Source: Pedosphaera parvula Ellin514
Lineage (GTDB): Bacteria > Verrucomicrobiota > Verrucomicrobiia > Limisphaerales > Pedosphaeraceae
Assembly: GCF_000172555.1 (NCBI RefSeq)
Contig: NZ_ABOX02000019.1
Location: 52,442-116,441, forward strand
DNA length: 64,000 nt
Reading direction: 5' to 3'
Both the position numbers and the translations under genes were made by a program. Below the pieces are notes generated by a model. It was not told the origin of the DNA. It did no database searches and saw only the letters and a program-made list of their open reading frames with translations. Of this stretch, positions 18,204-27,357 are shown one piece after another (positions within the stretch are counted from its first letter, which is position 1; the number at the start of each line of letters is the position of its first letter).

Positions 18204-18364
18204 GTACCTCTTAAAATAAGCTCAAATCGTTATTTCGCAAGGGGGTGAAAGTTCAGGATTACTGGAATGAAAAGCCTTTCAATTACCAGCGCAGGTTTTC
18301 GTACGACTACGCATGGGATTGGTCCGGAAGAAAACGGGTATGGACTAAATGAACGTCCACCTGA

Positions 18365-18399
18365 TCAATCCTTCCGGCCTTTTTGACCGGAAGGATTGA
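18365..18399. terminator. Strong inverted repeat after the DUF937 gene
   Basis: A perfect 13-base inverted repeat (18365-18377 and 18387-18399, TCAATCCTTCCGG) with a nine-base loop sits just beyond the stop of the minus-strand DUF937 gene. Neither strand has a clear T-run after it, so it is either a weak terminator or an mRNA 3'-end stabiliser. Confidence 0.55.
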
Positions 18400-18410
18400 T
18401 TGACAAAACC

Positions 18411-19583
18411 TCATTGTGACTGTTTCAGAGAGGAAACGCTGGCATCGAGCTTATCGAGGGTGGGGCCGATTTTTTCGCCAACGCCGGGCATGGCTCGGAC
18501 TTTCGCGCTTAGGTCCTGGATTTTGGTCGTGTAGGGTTGCGCAGCATTCATGACCGTTGGTTTGGCAGAAGCTGGCAAAAGGTCCATTTGCGATTTCATG
18601 CTGTTTAATTTATCGCTGATTTGATTCAGCTGCGGCACGGCTTGTTGGGCTGAGTTGGCATCAGTAATGCCACCAAGAGTGGACGTGGCGCTTGTGAGTG
18701 TGTCTTGCAAGCCAGAACTGAGTGCCGATGCATTTGGCACAGTGGTTCCAGCTGCAGGTAATGTTGTTCTAGTTGCGGGCTCAGTCATCGTGCCCGGTTC
18801 CGTGGTGGCAGGTGTCCGGCGACTGCGATTCCACGCATACAATGCCCAGAGCACAATGGCCAGGAGGATCAAAGGAATCAGCCAACGCGTGGGTGAGGTA
18901 CGCTCGCGACCATGCCCGGTTTCGGCACGGGAACCGCTGGCGCTGCCCGCCGAAGCGCCACTCAGGGATGGACTCGCACCGGCATGCGTCAACTCAGGCT
19001 CGACGCGAGTAGTAGGGGTAGCAGGGGTAGTTGGTTGAGTGGCAGCGCCAAAGCCGGGGATGCTGCCAAGAATGGTGGAGAGGCCCGAAGGCATGGCACC
19101 CATGATGTTTGATTTTTGACTGTTCAGGTAGCTGGTGATACCCGAGGCGCCACCGCCCATCGACTTGCTTTCCTTGCCTATTAAACCCAGTGCGAGCGGA
19201 GCAATTGATCCAAGCAGACCCGACACGGAACTGCTCCTTACGCCGGTAAAACGTCCGAGAATCGCAACCAGATTCGAGGAAAGACCGGCGCCAAAAAGAT
19301 TGGTGAGCATGTTGGAACTGGCTTCCGGGTTCATGCTTGAGCTTTCAGTCAGACGCGAAGCGAAGTTGGTTTCCTGATCGGGCTCTTGTTCGTTGATGGC
19401 GTTCTGGACACGATGAGCGCCCTCGGGGGTGGAGGCGACATGGGTGAGTCCAGCGAGCAGGGTGGGGATTGCAGCGCCAGCCAGGTGTTGAGTTCGCTCG
19501 GGAGATTCACCGAGCAATGAACTTAGACGATTGGTGTTCCCACCGATCTGGTGGGAGATAAGTTCTACGATGTTTGCACTCAT
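18411..19583 (-). CDS. DUF937 protein with transmembrane segment
   Basis: A 390-residue protein. The N-terminal half (about 1-175) is a DUF937 domain: helical repeats with HLAGAAIPTLLAGLTH and LLGSIAPLALGLIGK, the latter typical of the family's Gly-Leu-rich helices. A low-complexity Thr/Ser/Ala/Pro-rich linker follows, then one membrane helix (WLIPLILLAIVLWALYAW, about 233-250). After another Thr-rich linker, a C-terminal helical domain (about 290-390) is predicted outside the membrane. This resembles a minimal relative of YidB/OmpA-linked DUF937 proteins without the OmpA part. Function is unknown. It is flanked by two stand-alone receiver genes on the same strand. Confidence 0.8.
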   Translation of the reverse strand: MSANIVELISHQIGGNTNRLSSLLGESPERTQHLAGAAIPTLLAGLTHVASTPEGAHRVQNAINEQEPDQETNFASRLTESSSMNPEASSNMLTNLFGAGLSSNLVAILGRFTGVRSSSVSGLLGSIAPLALGLIGKESKSMGGGASGITSYLNSQKSNIMGAMPSGLSTILGSIPGFGAATQPTTPATPTTRVEPELTHAGASPSLSGASAGSASGSRAETGHGRERTSPTRWLIPLILLAIVLWALYAWNRSRRTPATTEPGTMTEPATRTTLPAAGTTVPNASALSSGLQDTLTSATSTLGGITDANSAQQAVPQLNQISDKLNSMKSQMDLLPASAKPTVMNAAQPYTTKIQDLSAKVRAMPGVGEKIGPTLDKLDASVSSLKQSQ

Positions 19584-19879
19584 AAACTATAACATTATGA
19601 TTTTCCTGTTACTACTGGCGTCCTCCTTGATTGCCTCACACACACCACCAGTTTGGTTTTGGTTTCCATTCCGGGTCAACGAATGGATACGTACTTCCAG
19701 TACCACACGGGGTAGGAGGTCGCAAACGGGAATTTACAGGGGCAACTTGATGGGATATGAATCGCGCTACGGAGATTTATGCTAACTGGCCTGTACGAGG
19801 CAATTGGAGAGCCACCGAGGATTGATGGTAATGCGAATGAAATCGCAAAAAAGTTCCGTAATTCAGCTTAACGGATGGC
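19584..19879. other. Gene-free spacer
   Basis: About 300 bases between the DUF937 gene and the second receiver gene. It must hold the DUF937 promoter and the end of the receiver transcript. I see no hairpin with a T-run and no credible ORF. Confidence 0.5.
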
Positions 19880-20323
19880 TTAAGCGGCTCTCGATTCCAC
19901 GGCCGCCTTCGGCGAAGCGGCCATGAGGTCCTCGATGGTTTGGATAAGGTTCATCAATTCTTCCTGGCAGTTTGGTTTGTTGAAGAACGCATCAGCCCCC
20001 AATTTTTCGGTGGCATCCGCATGATGTTGCAGAGTGGAACCGGTGAGCATCATGACGACGAGGTGAGGAAAGGGGTTATCTATAAGCCATTCCAAAAGAT
20101 CCAGGCCATCAAAGCCAGGCATCTTCAAATCGGTGACGAGCAAGTTGGGAAAGGGATAAGTGGCACGGTCTGCGTAGGCGCCTTGTCCGCTCAGGTAACG
20201 AGCGGCTTCATCGCCGCTGGGGACAGTGTAAACGACGGTAAGTTGATCGCTGGTGCTAAAAGCCCGCACGAGGAGTTTCAGATCGTTTTCACAGTCTTCC
20301 GCGATAAGAACTTTCCACGTCAT
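19880..20323 (-). CDS. Stand-alone response regulator receiver protein
   Basis: A 147-residue single receiver domain, Rcp1-like. It shows the acidic pair in VLIAEDCENDL (about 5-15), the phosphoacceptor Asp in LLVTDLKMPGFDG (about 66), the switch Thr in MLTGS (about 98) and the Lys in FFNKPN (about 118). It shares with the receiver at 17760-18203 the unusual stretch GxGxxxDRxxYPFPxL before the phosphorylation site, so the two probably arose by duplication or belong to one class. There is no output domain and no kinase nearby. The Ala-rich tail (AASPKAAVESRAA) is probably disordered. Confidence 0.88.
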   Translation of the reverse strand: MTWKVLIAEDCENDLKLLVRAFSTSDQLTVVYTVPSGDEAARYLSGQGAYADRATYPFPNLLVTDLKMPGFDGLDLLEWLIDNPFPHLVVMMLTGSTLQHHADATEKLGADAFFNKPNCQEELMNLIQTIEDLMAASPKAAVESRAA

Positions 20324-20414
20324 AGGTTGATGTCCATGAGTTTGCTAAAATTCCGTCAACCGAACGAGACAAATTGACTGGGGTCTAATCCTGATAAGTG
20401 GCAGGGGGTTTTTG

Positions 20415-20624
20415 CTAATAGTGCGGGGGCTTCGGGTTGGTGGATTTGATGCGCTCGAGTTCGATGGTTTCAACGGAATCAGAAAGCTTTTGCTGGAGGG
20501 ATTGCATTTTCGCCAGGCGACGGCCCTGATCAAGGACGACCTGGTTCAGTTGGTCGTATTGGTGCTCCAGATGGGCAAGGTGCATTTCAATCTTTTCCAA
20601 CCGTTCCGCGAGTTCATTGTCCAT
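20415..20624 (-). CDS. slyX: SlyX family protein
   Basis: A 69-residue protein that is almost wholly coiled coil (LAERLEKIEMHLAHLEHQYDQL split over residues 5-26, then VVLDQGRRLAKMQSLQQKL). It ends with the family's typical PPHY. SlyX proteins are widespread, and their molecular role is not established. It stands opposite the uracil-DNA glycosylase gene with about 70 bases between starts. The short length and the C-terminal PPHY make the call firm despite its size. Confidence 0.85.
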   Translation of the reverse strand: MDNELAERLEKIEMHLAHLEHQYDQLNQVVLDQGRRLAKMQSLQQKLSDSVETIELERIKSTNPKPPHY

Positions 20625-20696
20625 GAAATGATTGTAATAGGACTTTGCAGAAAGGCGAAGTGCGATTTTACTGGAGGTGTGTCAGGAAAACAAAAT

Positions 20697-21308
20697 GTGA
20701 AGTTGACGGCCCGACTGTTGGATGAGCATGTGCAACGGTTGCGTGCGTGCGTGCTTTGTCCGGCCATGCACAAGCCGGTGGTGAGTGGCGGCGCGGTGAT
20801 GAGCAAAGTGTTGCTGGTCGGACAGGCTCCGGGAGACAAGGAACCCATTATGGGCCGACCATTCGCCTGGACGGCTGGCAAGACGTTGTTCAAATGGTTC
20901 AACGATGTGGCTGGAATGAGTGAGGTGCAATTTCGAGCTTCGATTTACATGGCGGCGGTGTGCCGTTGCTTTCCAGGGAAGAAGCCGACCGGGGGGGATC
21001 GCGTGCCTTCGCCGATTGAGGTGCAAACGTGTTCGGGTTGGCTGAAACGTGAAATGGAGATTTTAAAGCCGGAACTGGTGATCCCTGTGGGCAAGTTGGC
21101 GATTGAGCAATTCATTCCACCACGAAAGCTGGATGAGATTATTGGCCGGAAAATGCGGGTAACCTATGCCGGACATGAATTTGATCTGATTCCATTGCCG
21201 CATCCGTCGGGAGCATCGCCGTGGCATCGCATGGAACCGGGGAAGACGTTGTTGAATCAGGCGTTGAAGAAAATAGCAGAGCATCCGGCATTTAAGGAAT
21301 TGAGCTGA
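20697..21308 (+). CDS. Uracil-DNA glycosylase, family 4/5-like Fe-S type
   Basis: About 203 residues from a GTG at 20697 (beginning VKLTARLLDEHVQRL). It removes uracil from DNA, the first step of base-excision repair. Motif A is GQAPGDKEPIMGRPF and motif B is PLPHPSGAS. The four Cys expected for the iron-sulfur cluster are CVLC near the N-terminus and VCRCFPG...VQTC about 17 residues apart, as in family 4/5 enzymes. The reading frame stays open upstream to 20412, but that part overlaps slyX on the other strand and lacks family character. GTG at 20679, preceded too closely by GGAGG, is an alternative start. The Gly-Asp in motif A suggests catalysis like family 4 or its relatives. Confidence 0.85.
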   Translation: MKLTARLLDEHVQRLRACVLCPAMHKPVVSGGAVMSKVLLVGQAPGDKEPIMGRPFAWTAGKTLFKWFNDVAGMSEVQFRASIYMAAVCRCFPGKKPTGGDRVPSPIEVQTCSGWLKREMEILKPELVIPVGKLAIEQFIPPRKLDEIIGRKMRVTYAGHEFDLIPLPHPSGASPWHRMEPGKTLLNQALKKIAEHPAFKELS

Positions 21309-21356
21309 GCCATCCCGGCGACCTGGTCACCGTGCGGCTTGGCAACCATCTGAAGC

Positions 21357-23075
21357 TCAAGATTTGTCGACGGTATTTTCCACGGGTTGGGTGGTGCCAG
21401 CCCGGCGGACTTTTCGATTTTGGAGAAGCACGCGAAGCAATTGAATGACCGTGATGCCCACGCAGGTCCAACCGAAGAGGTCACCATGTTGGTGGTAAAA
21501 AGTGGGGATGCGCTTTTCACCGGGTTCAAGTAATGGAATGCGCGCAAGCATGAAGCCAGGCCCATAAATGCTGCCCTGGGCATCGCGGAAGATTTGGCGC
21601 ATCCGTCCTGCGGAATCAATCCAGCAAGTCAGGCCGTTGTTGCAGGCGCGAACGAGAGGGACGCCATTTTCCACCGTGCGAAATACCGCTGCGGCGGCGT
21701 GTTGCCATTGAGCTGCGCCTTCACCAAACCAGCCATTGTTGGTGAGGTTGACAAGAAAATCGGTATCCTCGGAAACGTATTCCGGCACGAGGTCGGGAAA
21801 AACATCTTCGAAACAGATTAGCGGCGATATCCGAGTATGGAGATCCGTCAGGAAGTAAGGCACCACGCGGTCACCAGGAGTGAAGCTGCCGGTAATGATG
21901 GTAAGATATTTCATGAACGGGAGCCACTTCGCGAGCGGAATGTATTCGCCAAAAATGACGAGATTACGCTTTCTGTATGAAGCGACAAACTCGCCCTCGG
22001 GACTGACCAGAAAACTGCTGTTATAAAAGTCAGAGTCAGAGAGTTTGACAGCACCAGGATGGGGCTTGAAATCGTCCGCACCGATGATAATCCATACCTT
22101 GTGTTTTCGGGCGAGATCAAGGATTGGCTGGGAGATGTCATCATCCATGCGAATCAGTCCCGGAACCGCTGCTTCCGGCCAGATCATCAAATCCACTTCA
22201 TTGGTAAGCGCCTGCCCGGATAACTCGATTAATTGGCGGAAACGGTTGGAGCTTTCCTGTCGGTCCCAGATTTCTGTTTGCGGGATGCTCGGTTGGATCA
22301 AGGCGACCTTTAACTCGGGACGTTGGCGTTCCGGTTGGACCAGTTTGTGATAACCGGAACCGTAGAGGGCAAGCAAAACGGCTGCAGGCAAAATGATTTC
22401 GCCAATCCACGCCGAACGGATGGTCGGCTTGCGGATGATAACCATTACGGCGCAGAGGATGGAAAGTGAGGTCCAGACTGCGAGAAACGCCACACCGTAG
22501 ATGCCGGTGATGGAGGCGATTTGAATCAGCGGAGTGATTTTGTACTGGGAGGAGCCAAGCAGATTCCATGGAAAGCCGCTGAATAAACGCGCGATGGTCA
22601 TCTCCAAAGCGACCCACACCGCTGCGCTGAAAAGACACCAGGCCATACGCCGAGACCAGGGGACTGAGAGGAATTGTTCCGACCACGCCTGGAACGTGGA
22701 AGTGCCGGCAGAGGAGTCCATTCTGGCCGGAAACATTCTCCACGAGAGCCAGACCCACAACGCCGGATAGAGGGATAGATAAACCGCCAGTGCGAACCAA
22801 CCGAGAATGGGAAATCCAGTGACTGGAATCAACAGCAGCCAATAAAGCGAAACCAGATAATGAGCGAAGCCCGCGGCATAGCCAATGCGAAAGGTCTGTT
22901 TGGGAGATTTTCCGATGGCTGATAAAAGAATCAGGGCAGGAGCAATCCACGCGAACCCGGCAATTCCTATCTTGGGAAAAGAGGCTGCCAGCACCACTCC
23001 GGCACCCATGGCCCACGGATATCTGCTGCGAATAAAAGAGCGTAATCTATTCAACGCAAGGGGAGCTTGCCCCAA
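21357..23075 (-). CDS. lnt: Apolipoprotein N-acyltransferase
   Basis: This 572-residue inner-membrane enzyme adds the third acyl chain to the N-terminal Cys of lipoproteins. The N-terminal 220 residues hold six or so membrane helices. The C-terminal carbon-nitrogen hydrolase domain carries the Glu in MIWPEAAVPG, the Lys in SYRKRNLVIFGEYIPL and the nucleophile Cys in PLICFEDVFPD, and the chain ends with a further membrane helix. The start is uncertain: TTG at 23075 is the longest, and an ATG 22 codons later (MGAGVVLAASF) is possible. At least one lipoprotein substrate candidate lies in this window (36573). Confidence 0.93.
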   Translation of the reverse strand: MGQAPLALNRLRSFIRSRYPWAMGAGVVLAASFPKIGIAGFAWIAPALILLSAIGKSPKQTFRIGYAAGFAHYLVSLYWLLLIPVTGFPILGWFALAVYLSLYPALWVWLSWRMFPARMDSSAGTSTFQAWSEQFLSVPWSRRMAWCLFSAAVWVALEMTIARLFSGFPWNLLGSSQYKITPLIQIASITGIYGVAFLAVWTSLSILCAVMVIIRKPTIRSAWIGEIILPAAVLLALYGSGYHKLVQPERQRPELKVALIQPSIPQTEIWDRQESSNRFRQLIELSGQALTNEVDLMIWPEAAVPGLIRMDDDISQPILDLARKHKVWIIIGADDFKPHPGAVKLSDSDFYNSSFLVSPEGEFVASYRKRNLVIFGEYIPLAKWLPFMKYLTIITGSFTPGDRVVPYFLTDLHTRISPLICFEDVFPDLVPEYVSEDTDFLVNLTNNGWFGEGAAQWQHAAAAVFRTVENGVPLVRACNNGLTCWIDSAGRMRQIFRDAQGSIYGPGFMLARIPLLEPGEKRIPTFYHQHGDLFGWTCVGITVIQLLRVLLQNRKVRRAGTTQPVENTVDKS

Positions 23076-23134
23076 ACTTTTTGAAACGCAAGCAGGTGTT
23101 TACCGTTAAATGCAGGGGGAAACGGCTATAGGAA

Positions 23135-23443
23135 ATGCTTGACCATTCCAAGAACATTCACTCTGACTGGCTCGTGAAGTCGGGGCACCAGGAAAACAAT
23201 TCAGACTTGGAAGGGTTATTGGACCTTCGGCCGTGCGAATTGCTTTTGACACAATTTGACTACTACAGACGTTATCAAAGAACACTGGAGAATCTCAACA
23301 ATGATCCCCGGGTGCACCTGGAAATTCTAAACGCCGCCACGAAACCTGCTCCGGATAGCTTCCCGCGCGTGCAAAGATTTGTACAGCATGTTTCGTGGGC
23401 TCCTGTGGTTGTAAAATTAACCCGGAACGAAAACAAAATGTAA
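23135..23443 (+). CDS. Hypothetical protein
   Basis: A possible 102-residue protein in a 449-base gap between lnt and the aldo/keto reductase gene. I do not recognise it. It has no membrane segment or signal peptide and is rich in Asn, Leu and Arg (LLLTQFDYYRRYQRTLENLN). An AGGA lies too close to the ATG to be a good ribosome-binding site. The frame may be chance; the rest of the gap shows nothing. Confidence 0.35.
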   Translation: MLDHSKNIHSDWLVKSGHQENNSDLEGLLDLRPCELLLTQFDYYRRYQRTLENLNNDPRVHLEILNAATKPAPDSFPRVQRFVQHVSWAPVVVKLTRNENKM

Positions 23444-23524
23444 CCAGCGCTGATGTGCTGGCACAATTCTCACAGGATTTCGCTTTGCTACGCCAGCTCG
23501 TTGATCTAACTTCCTCAACAAATT

Positions 23525-24472
23525 ATGGAAACAGTATCCTTAGGCATCAGTTCGTTGTTAAGTACTCGGCTTGGTTATGGTTGCTGGCGGTTGGTTGGAA
23601 CCTGGAATCCGGCTGAGGTAACTCCGGAGGGCAAGACCCAGGGGCGTCGGGCGGTGATTGCCGCTTTTGAAGCGGGATACACACTTTTTGACAATGCGGA
23701 TATTTATTGTCGCGGAGTTACCGAGGAGGTTTTTGGTGAAGCGCTCAAGATGGTGTCCGGGATGCGCGACAAGGTGATCATCGCAACCAAATGTGGCATA
23801 CGATTCCCTGGAGATCCTTATCCCGAAGCGCCACAGCGTTACGACTTTTCGGCAGAGTACATCATCTGGTCGTGCGAGCAATCGTTGAAACGGATGGGCG
23901 TGGAGACGATTGACTTATACCAATTGCATCGCCCGGATTTGCTGGCTAACCCGGAGGAAGTGGCAATGGCTTTCTCCAAGCTGAAACAATCCGGGAAGGT
24001 GCGATATTTCGGAGTCAGCAACTTTCGTCCGACGCTGGTTACGGCCATTCAAGTGGCATGCCCAATGCCCTTGGTGGTTCACCAGGTGGAAATCAGCCTT
24101 GCAAAACTGGATACGTTCACAGATGGAACGCTGGACCAATGCATGGTTGAGAAGATGACTCCGCTGGCATGGAGTCCACTGGCGGGCGGCATGTTGGGCA
24201 GTTCCAACGGGAACGTTTCCGAGGAGAAGAAGAAAGCGTCTGGCGCGGACCGTATTTTGCCGGTATTGGATGCCGTGGCGAAGGCGCGCGGGACAAGCCG
24301 GATGGTGATAGCGCTCGCCTGGTTGCTGAAACATCCAAGCAAAATCGTTCCAATTGTGGGCTCAACCAACGGCGATCGTATTCGCGAAGCCCTGAAGGCG
24401 GCGGACTTGGAATTGACACGTGATGAGTGGTATCGACTGTTGCTGGCATCGCGCGGAGAGCCGTTGCCCTAA
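23525..24472 (+). CDS. Aldo/keto reductase
   Basis: This 315-residue NADPH-dependent oxidoreductase folds as a TIM barrel. It has the family active-site residues Asp (FDNADIYCRG, with Tyr shortly after), Lys (VIIATKCG) and His (YQLHRPD). SWSPLAGGMLG-type phosphate-binding sequence appears as TPLAWSPLAGGMLG, and the NADP-binding end is IVPIVGSTNGDRI. It resembles the YdhF-like group of AKRs. The physiological substrate is unknown. It leads a plus-strand run with agmatine deiminase, thpR and frr, with gaps of 39, 9 and 59 bases. Confidence 0.9.
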   Translation: METVSLGISSLLSTRLGYGCWRLVGTWNPAEVTPEGKTQGRRAVIAAFEAGYTLFDNADIYCRGVTEEVFGEALKMVSGMRDKVIIATKCGIRFPGDPYPEAPQRYDFSAEYIIWSCEQSLKRMGVETIDLYQLHRPDLLANPEEVAMAFSKLKQSGKVRYFGVSNFRPTLVTAIQVACPMPLVVHQVEISLAKLDTFTDGTLDQCMVEKMTPLAWSPLAGGMLGSSNGNVSEEKKKASGADRILPVLDAVAKARGTSRMVIALAWLLKHPSKIVPIVGSTNGDRIREALKAADLELTRDEWYRLLLASRGEPLP

Positions 24473-24511
24473 GGCAGTGATGCGGTTATTTTTTGCTCCA
24501 AGTGATTTAGA

Positions 24512-25573
24512 TTGGATGTCGAATTGAATACGGACACACCAGCAAAACTTGGCTATCGGATGCCCGCCGAGTGGGAAACCCACGTAAGTACGTGGTTCAC
24601 CTGGCCGCGACCTGAGGGAATCAGTTTTCCCGATAAATACGATACTGTGCCGCCGGTTTATGCCGAGCTCATCCGCCATTTGGTCCGGGTGGAAGAAGTG
24701 AACATCAATGTCTGGAATCCGGAAATGGAAGCATGGGTAAAGGATCTGTTAAGGAAGGAAAAAACTCCACTGGAGCGGGTGCATTTCCATTATTTTCCGG
24801 CGTATGAGCCATGGTGTCGCGATCACGGGCCGATTTTCCTGGTGCGCGAACAAAACGGGCAGCTTGAGCGGGCCATTGTTGACTGGGGTTATAATGCCTG
24901 GGGAAACAAATATCCTCCCTTCGATCTTGATGACGCCGTCCCTCAACATGTGGCGAAACTGAGGAGGTTGCCTCTGTTTTCGCCTGGCATAGTCATGGAA
25001 GGTGGTTCCATCGAGGTGAATGGGAGAGGTACGGTTTTAACCACCGATGCCTGTCTGTTGAATCCAAATCGAAATCCGCATCTCAATAAGCAACAGATTG
25101 AACAATATTTAAAGGATTATCTCGGCGTAACCAACGTGCTTTGGTTGGGCGAGGGAATCGTGGGCGATGATACGGACGGGCATATCGATGATATCACCCG
25201 GTTCGTAAATCCGACGACGGTAGTTGCGGTGGTGGAGGAAGATCCAAAGGATGAAAATTACGAGTTGTTGCAGGAGAACTTGAAGCGGTTGCGTGTGATG
25301 AAGGATCAGGATGGGAAGTTGCTCAATGTGGTGGAACTACCCATGCCAGGCCTGGTGGAGTATGATGGCCAGCGTTTGCCCGCAAGTTATGCTAACTTTT
25401 ACATTGCGAACCAAATGGTTTTGGTTCCGACCTATCGCCATGCGAATGACGCAAAGGCCCTGGCGATATTGCAAAAATGTTTTCCTGATCGACGGGTGGT
25501 GGGAGTGGATTCGACCGAACTGATTTGGGGCCTTGGTTCCTTCCATTGCATCAGTCAGCAGGAACCAGCTTGA
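24512..25573 (+). CDS. aguA: Agmatine deiminase
   Basis: This 353-residue guanidino-group hydrolase (peptidyl-arginine-deiminase-like family) converts agmatine to N-carbamoylputrescine and ammonia in putrescine synthesis. Motifs are MPAEWETHVSTWFTWP near the N-terminus, WCRDHGPIFLV, FSPGIVMEGGSIEVNG and LLNPNRNPHLN, with DTDGHIDD carrying the catalytic His. The nucleophile Cys is in LGSFHCISQQEP at the end. The best start is a non-ATG codon (TTG at 24512 or 24524), since family homology begins before the first ATG. A candidate for the next enzyme, N-carbamoylputrescine amidase, is at 45296-46192, far away rather than adjacent as in many genomes. Confidence 0.9.
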   Translation: MDVELNTDTPAKLGYRMPAEWETHVSTWFTWPRPEGISFPDKYDTVPPVYAELIRHLVRVEEVNINVWNPEMEAWVKDLLRKEKTPLERVHFHYFPAYEPWCRDHGPIFLVREQNGQLERAIVDWGYNAWGNKYPPFDLDDAVPQHVAKLRRLPLFSPGIVMEGGSIEVNGRGTVLTTDACLLNPNRNPHLNKQQIEQYLKDYLGVTNVLWLGEGIVGDDTDGHIDDITRFVNPTTVVAVVEEDPKDENYELLQENLKRLRVMKDQDGKLLNVVELPMPGLVEYDGQRLPASYANFYIANQMVLVPTYRHANDAKALAILQKCFPDRRVVGVDSTELIWGLGSFHCISQQEPA

Positions 25574-25582
25574 GAATGGATA

Positions 25583-26194
25583 ATGCCGGAGATTGAAAAG
25601 ATCGTGGAGATCTTTCGATTGTTTATTGCGTTGCCGGTTCCTGAGTTCGTCAAAGAGGAGCTGAAGCGCGTGCAATCGGAACTGCGTCTGAATTTGCCGG
25701 GTGGGAGTGTGCGCTGGACCCGGATGGATCAGTGTCATTTGACACTTCGGTTTTTGGGGAATGTTCCCAGCGATGCGGTGTCTGAATTGTCTGCAGCAGT
25801 GAAAAGGAGTTGTAGTGAATTTCCTCTGGTTCACCTCAAGGCTGAACGGATTGGATTCTTCCCGAATGAACGGCGTCCACGGGTAATTTGGGTCGGAGTG
25901 AGTGATGACAGTGGCAATCTCAGAGCCTTGCAGGCAGTGTTGAGCAAAGCGGTTTCACCTTTTACGACGGAGGTGGATGCAAAGATTTTCAGCGGTCATC
26001 TGACCTTGGGACGAATTCAGAATTTGCACGCTCGTGACGTAAAGATGCTTGGCGATTTGGCGCGTGGCTCGACAGATCGAATCTTTGGGGAGTGGACGGC
26101 GGACCGCATCGACATCATGCGCAGTGAGCTTGGAGCTCAGGGGAGCAGACATTCGTGTTTGGAGTCCATTACCCTCGGTTCCACTTGCCGCTAA
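25583..26194 (+). CDS. thpR: RNA 2',3'-cyclic phosphodiesterase
   Basis: This 203-residue 2H-phosphoesterase hydrolyses RNA 2',3'-cyclic phosphate ends to 2'-phosphate. The two HxT motifs are HLTLRFLGN (about 53-61) and HLTLGRIQN (about 140-148), and the N-terminal RLFIALPVP is typical of ThpR/LigT. The ATG at 25583 is nine bases after the agmatine deiminase stop, so translation is probably coupled. The final residues (SLESITLGS) fit the family's usual end. Confidence 0.9.
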   Translation: MPEIEKIVEIFRLFIALPVPEFVKEELKRVQSELRLNLPGGSVRWTRMDQCHLTLRFLGNVPSDAVSELSAAVKRSCSEFPLVHLKAERIGFFPNERRPRVIWVGVSDDSGNLRALQAVLSKAVSPFTTEVDAKIFSGHLTLGRIQNLHARDVKMLGDLARGSTDRIFGEWTADRIDIMRSELGAQGSRHSCLESITLGSTCR

Positions 26195-26253
26195 AATGCG
26201 GAACAGGTTTGCCACTATACAGCCGGTGATTCATTTGCTAGTGTCTCCTTACT

Positions 26254-26814
26254 ATGGCATTGGACGATATTTTACTGGAGACGGAAGAGAAAATGATTAA
26301 GACGGAGGAGGTTGTGCAGCATGAGTTTTCCGGCGTGCGCACCGGCAAGGCATCTCCCTCGCTCGTCGAAAATATTTTAGTGGAAGTTTACGGCTCGCAA
26401 ATGCGGATTCGCGAGTTGGCAGGTATCACAACACCTGAACCCCGCATGCTTTTAATTCAGCCATGGGACGCCGGGACCGTGCATCCCATTGAGAAAGCCA
26501 TTCAGAAAAGCAATCTCGGATTAAATCCAGCCGTGGATAAAAAATTCATCCGGATTGTTTTGCCTGATCTGAGCCAGGAGCGCCGCCAGGAGTTTATCAA
26601 GGTGGTGAAAAAGATGGCGGAGGATGGGCGTGTGGCCATTCGCCATGTGCGCCGCGACGGTATGGAAGCATTGAAGAAAGAAGAGAAAGCCGGCGGTGTG
26701 ACCGAGGATTTGGTCGAAGGGGCGGAAAAGGAAATCCAGAAGCTGACGGATAGTTATATTGCCAAGATTGACGGTCACCTGGCGCAAAAGGAAAAAGAAA
26801 TTCTTACCGTTTGA
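26254..26814 (+). CDS. frr: Ribosome recycling factor
   Basis: A 186-residue protein, the usual length for RRF, which with EF-G splits post-termination ribosomes. It has the conserved FSGVRTGKASPSLVENI-type core (EFSGVRTGKASPSLVEN) near residue 24 and LRIRELAGITTPEPRMLLI-like strand sequence. The C-terminal helix reads RHVRRDGMEALKKEEK and TDSYIAKIDGHLAQKEKEI. It is the last gene of a plus-strand run and converges with an FtsB/DivIC-like gene after 21 bases. Translation initiation sequence is unremarkable. Confidence 0.95.
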   Translation: MALDDILLETEEKMIKTEEVVQHEFSGVRTGKASPSLVENILVEVYGSQMRIRELAGITTPEPRMLLIQPWDAGTVHPIEKAIQKSNLGLNPAVDKKFIRIVLPDLSQERRQEFIKVVKKMAEDGRVAIRHVRRDGMEALKKEEKAGGVTEDLVEGAEKEIQKLTDSYIAKIDGHLAQKEKEILTV

Positions 26815-26835
26815 GCCGGCCCAGTGACTGAAAGT

Positions 26836-27156
26836 TCAGTGTTGAGCCACGTTGCCCTGCACCGGTTCTTCAAAACGGATGACGGTCTCTCCAGTTTTGG
26901 CATAACCCAGGCGCTCACGGGCAAGGCGTTCCACAGTTCTGGGATCACGCTGCGATTCGAGGGATGTCTTGATTTTCCTGGAGTTCTCCTCCTCCTGGTG
27001 CAACTGGGTGTCTAACCGCAAAATTTCCTTCCGGAGACGCTCGTTTTGATTAACGAGCGGCATATACCAGATACCGACGCCAATAAGGAAGGCCAGCATC
27101 ACCAGGAAAATAACCGCCTGGGTAAGTTTATCCCAGATGCCTAAATTGACTTTCAT
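26836..27156 (-). CDS. Septum formation initiator (FtsB/DivIC) family protein
   Basis: A 106-residue bitopic membrane protein: a short basic cytoplasmic tail, one membrane helix (AVIFLVMLAFLIGVGIWYM, about 14-32), then a coiled coil (LRKEILRLDTQLHQEEEN). The family sequence RDPRTVERLARERLGYAKTGE, with the conserved RLGYA, follows. In other bacteria this family joins FtsL and FtsQ in the divisome. No other division gene is adjacent. It converges with frr. Confidence 0.87.
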   Translation of the reverse strand: MKVNLGIWDKLTQAVIFLVMLAFLIGVGIWYMPLVNQNERLRKEILRLDTQLHQEEENSRKIKTSLESQRDPRTVERLARERLGYAKTGETVIRFEEPVQGNVAQH

Positions 27157-27357
27157 CGTAATCAGTAAAGCTTTTTACGATACAGAAGAAAAGGAGATAT
27201 TTATTGGTGGATAGTTTTCCGGGCAAGCCGATCGACGTCAGGCTCGAAGCTTGGGCGTAAATGAGGGTTGGGTTGGGTTCGAGCAATCGTGAGAGTGGTT
27301 AAGCAGCCGATCAAACCGGCCGCAAGCAGATGAAGTCGCAACATTACTCTTAAATGA

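Noticed and set aside
19531..19785. A small plus-strand ORF overlapping the start of the DUF937 gene
   Set aside because: No ribosome-binding site and no family character; it overlaps a better gene.
20412..20696. N-terminal extension of the uracil-DNA glycosylase
   Set aside because: It overlaps slyX on the opposite strand and has no similarity to the family; the frame is open by chance.
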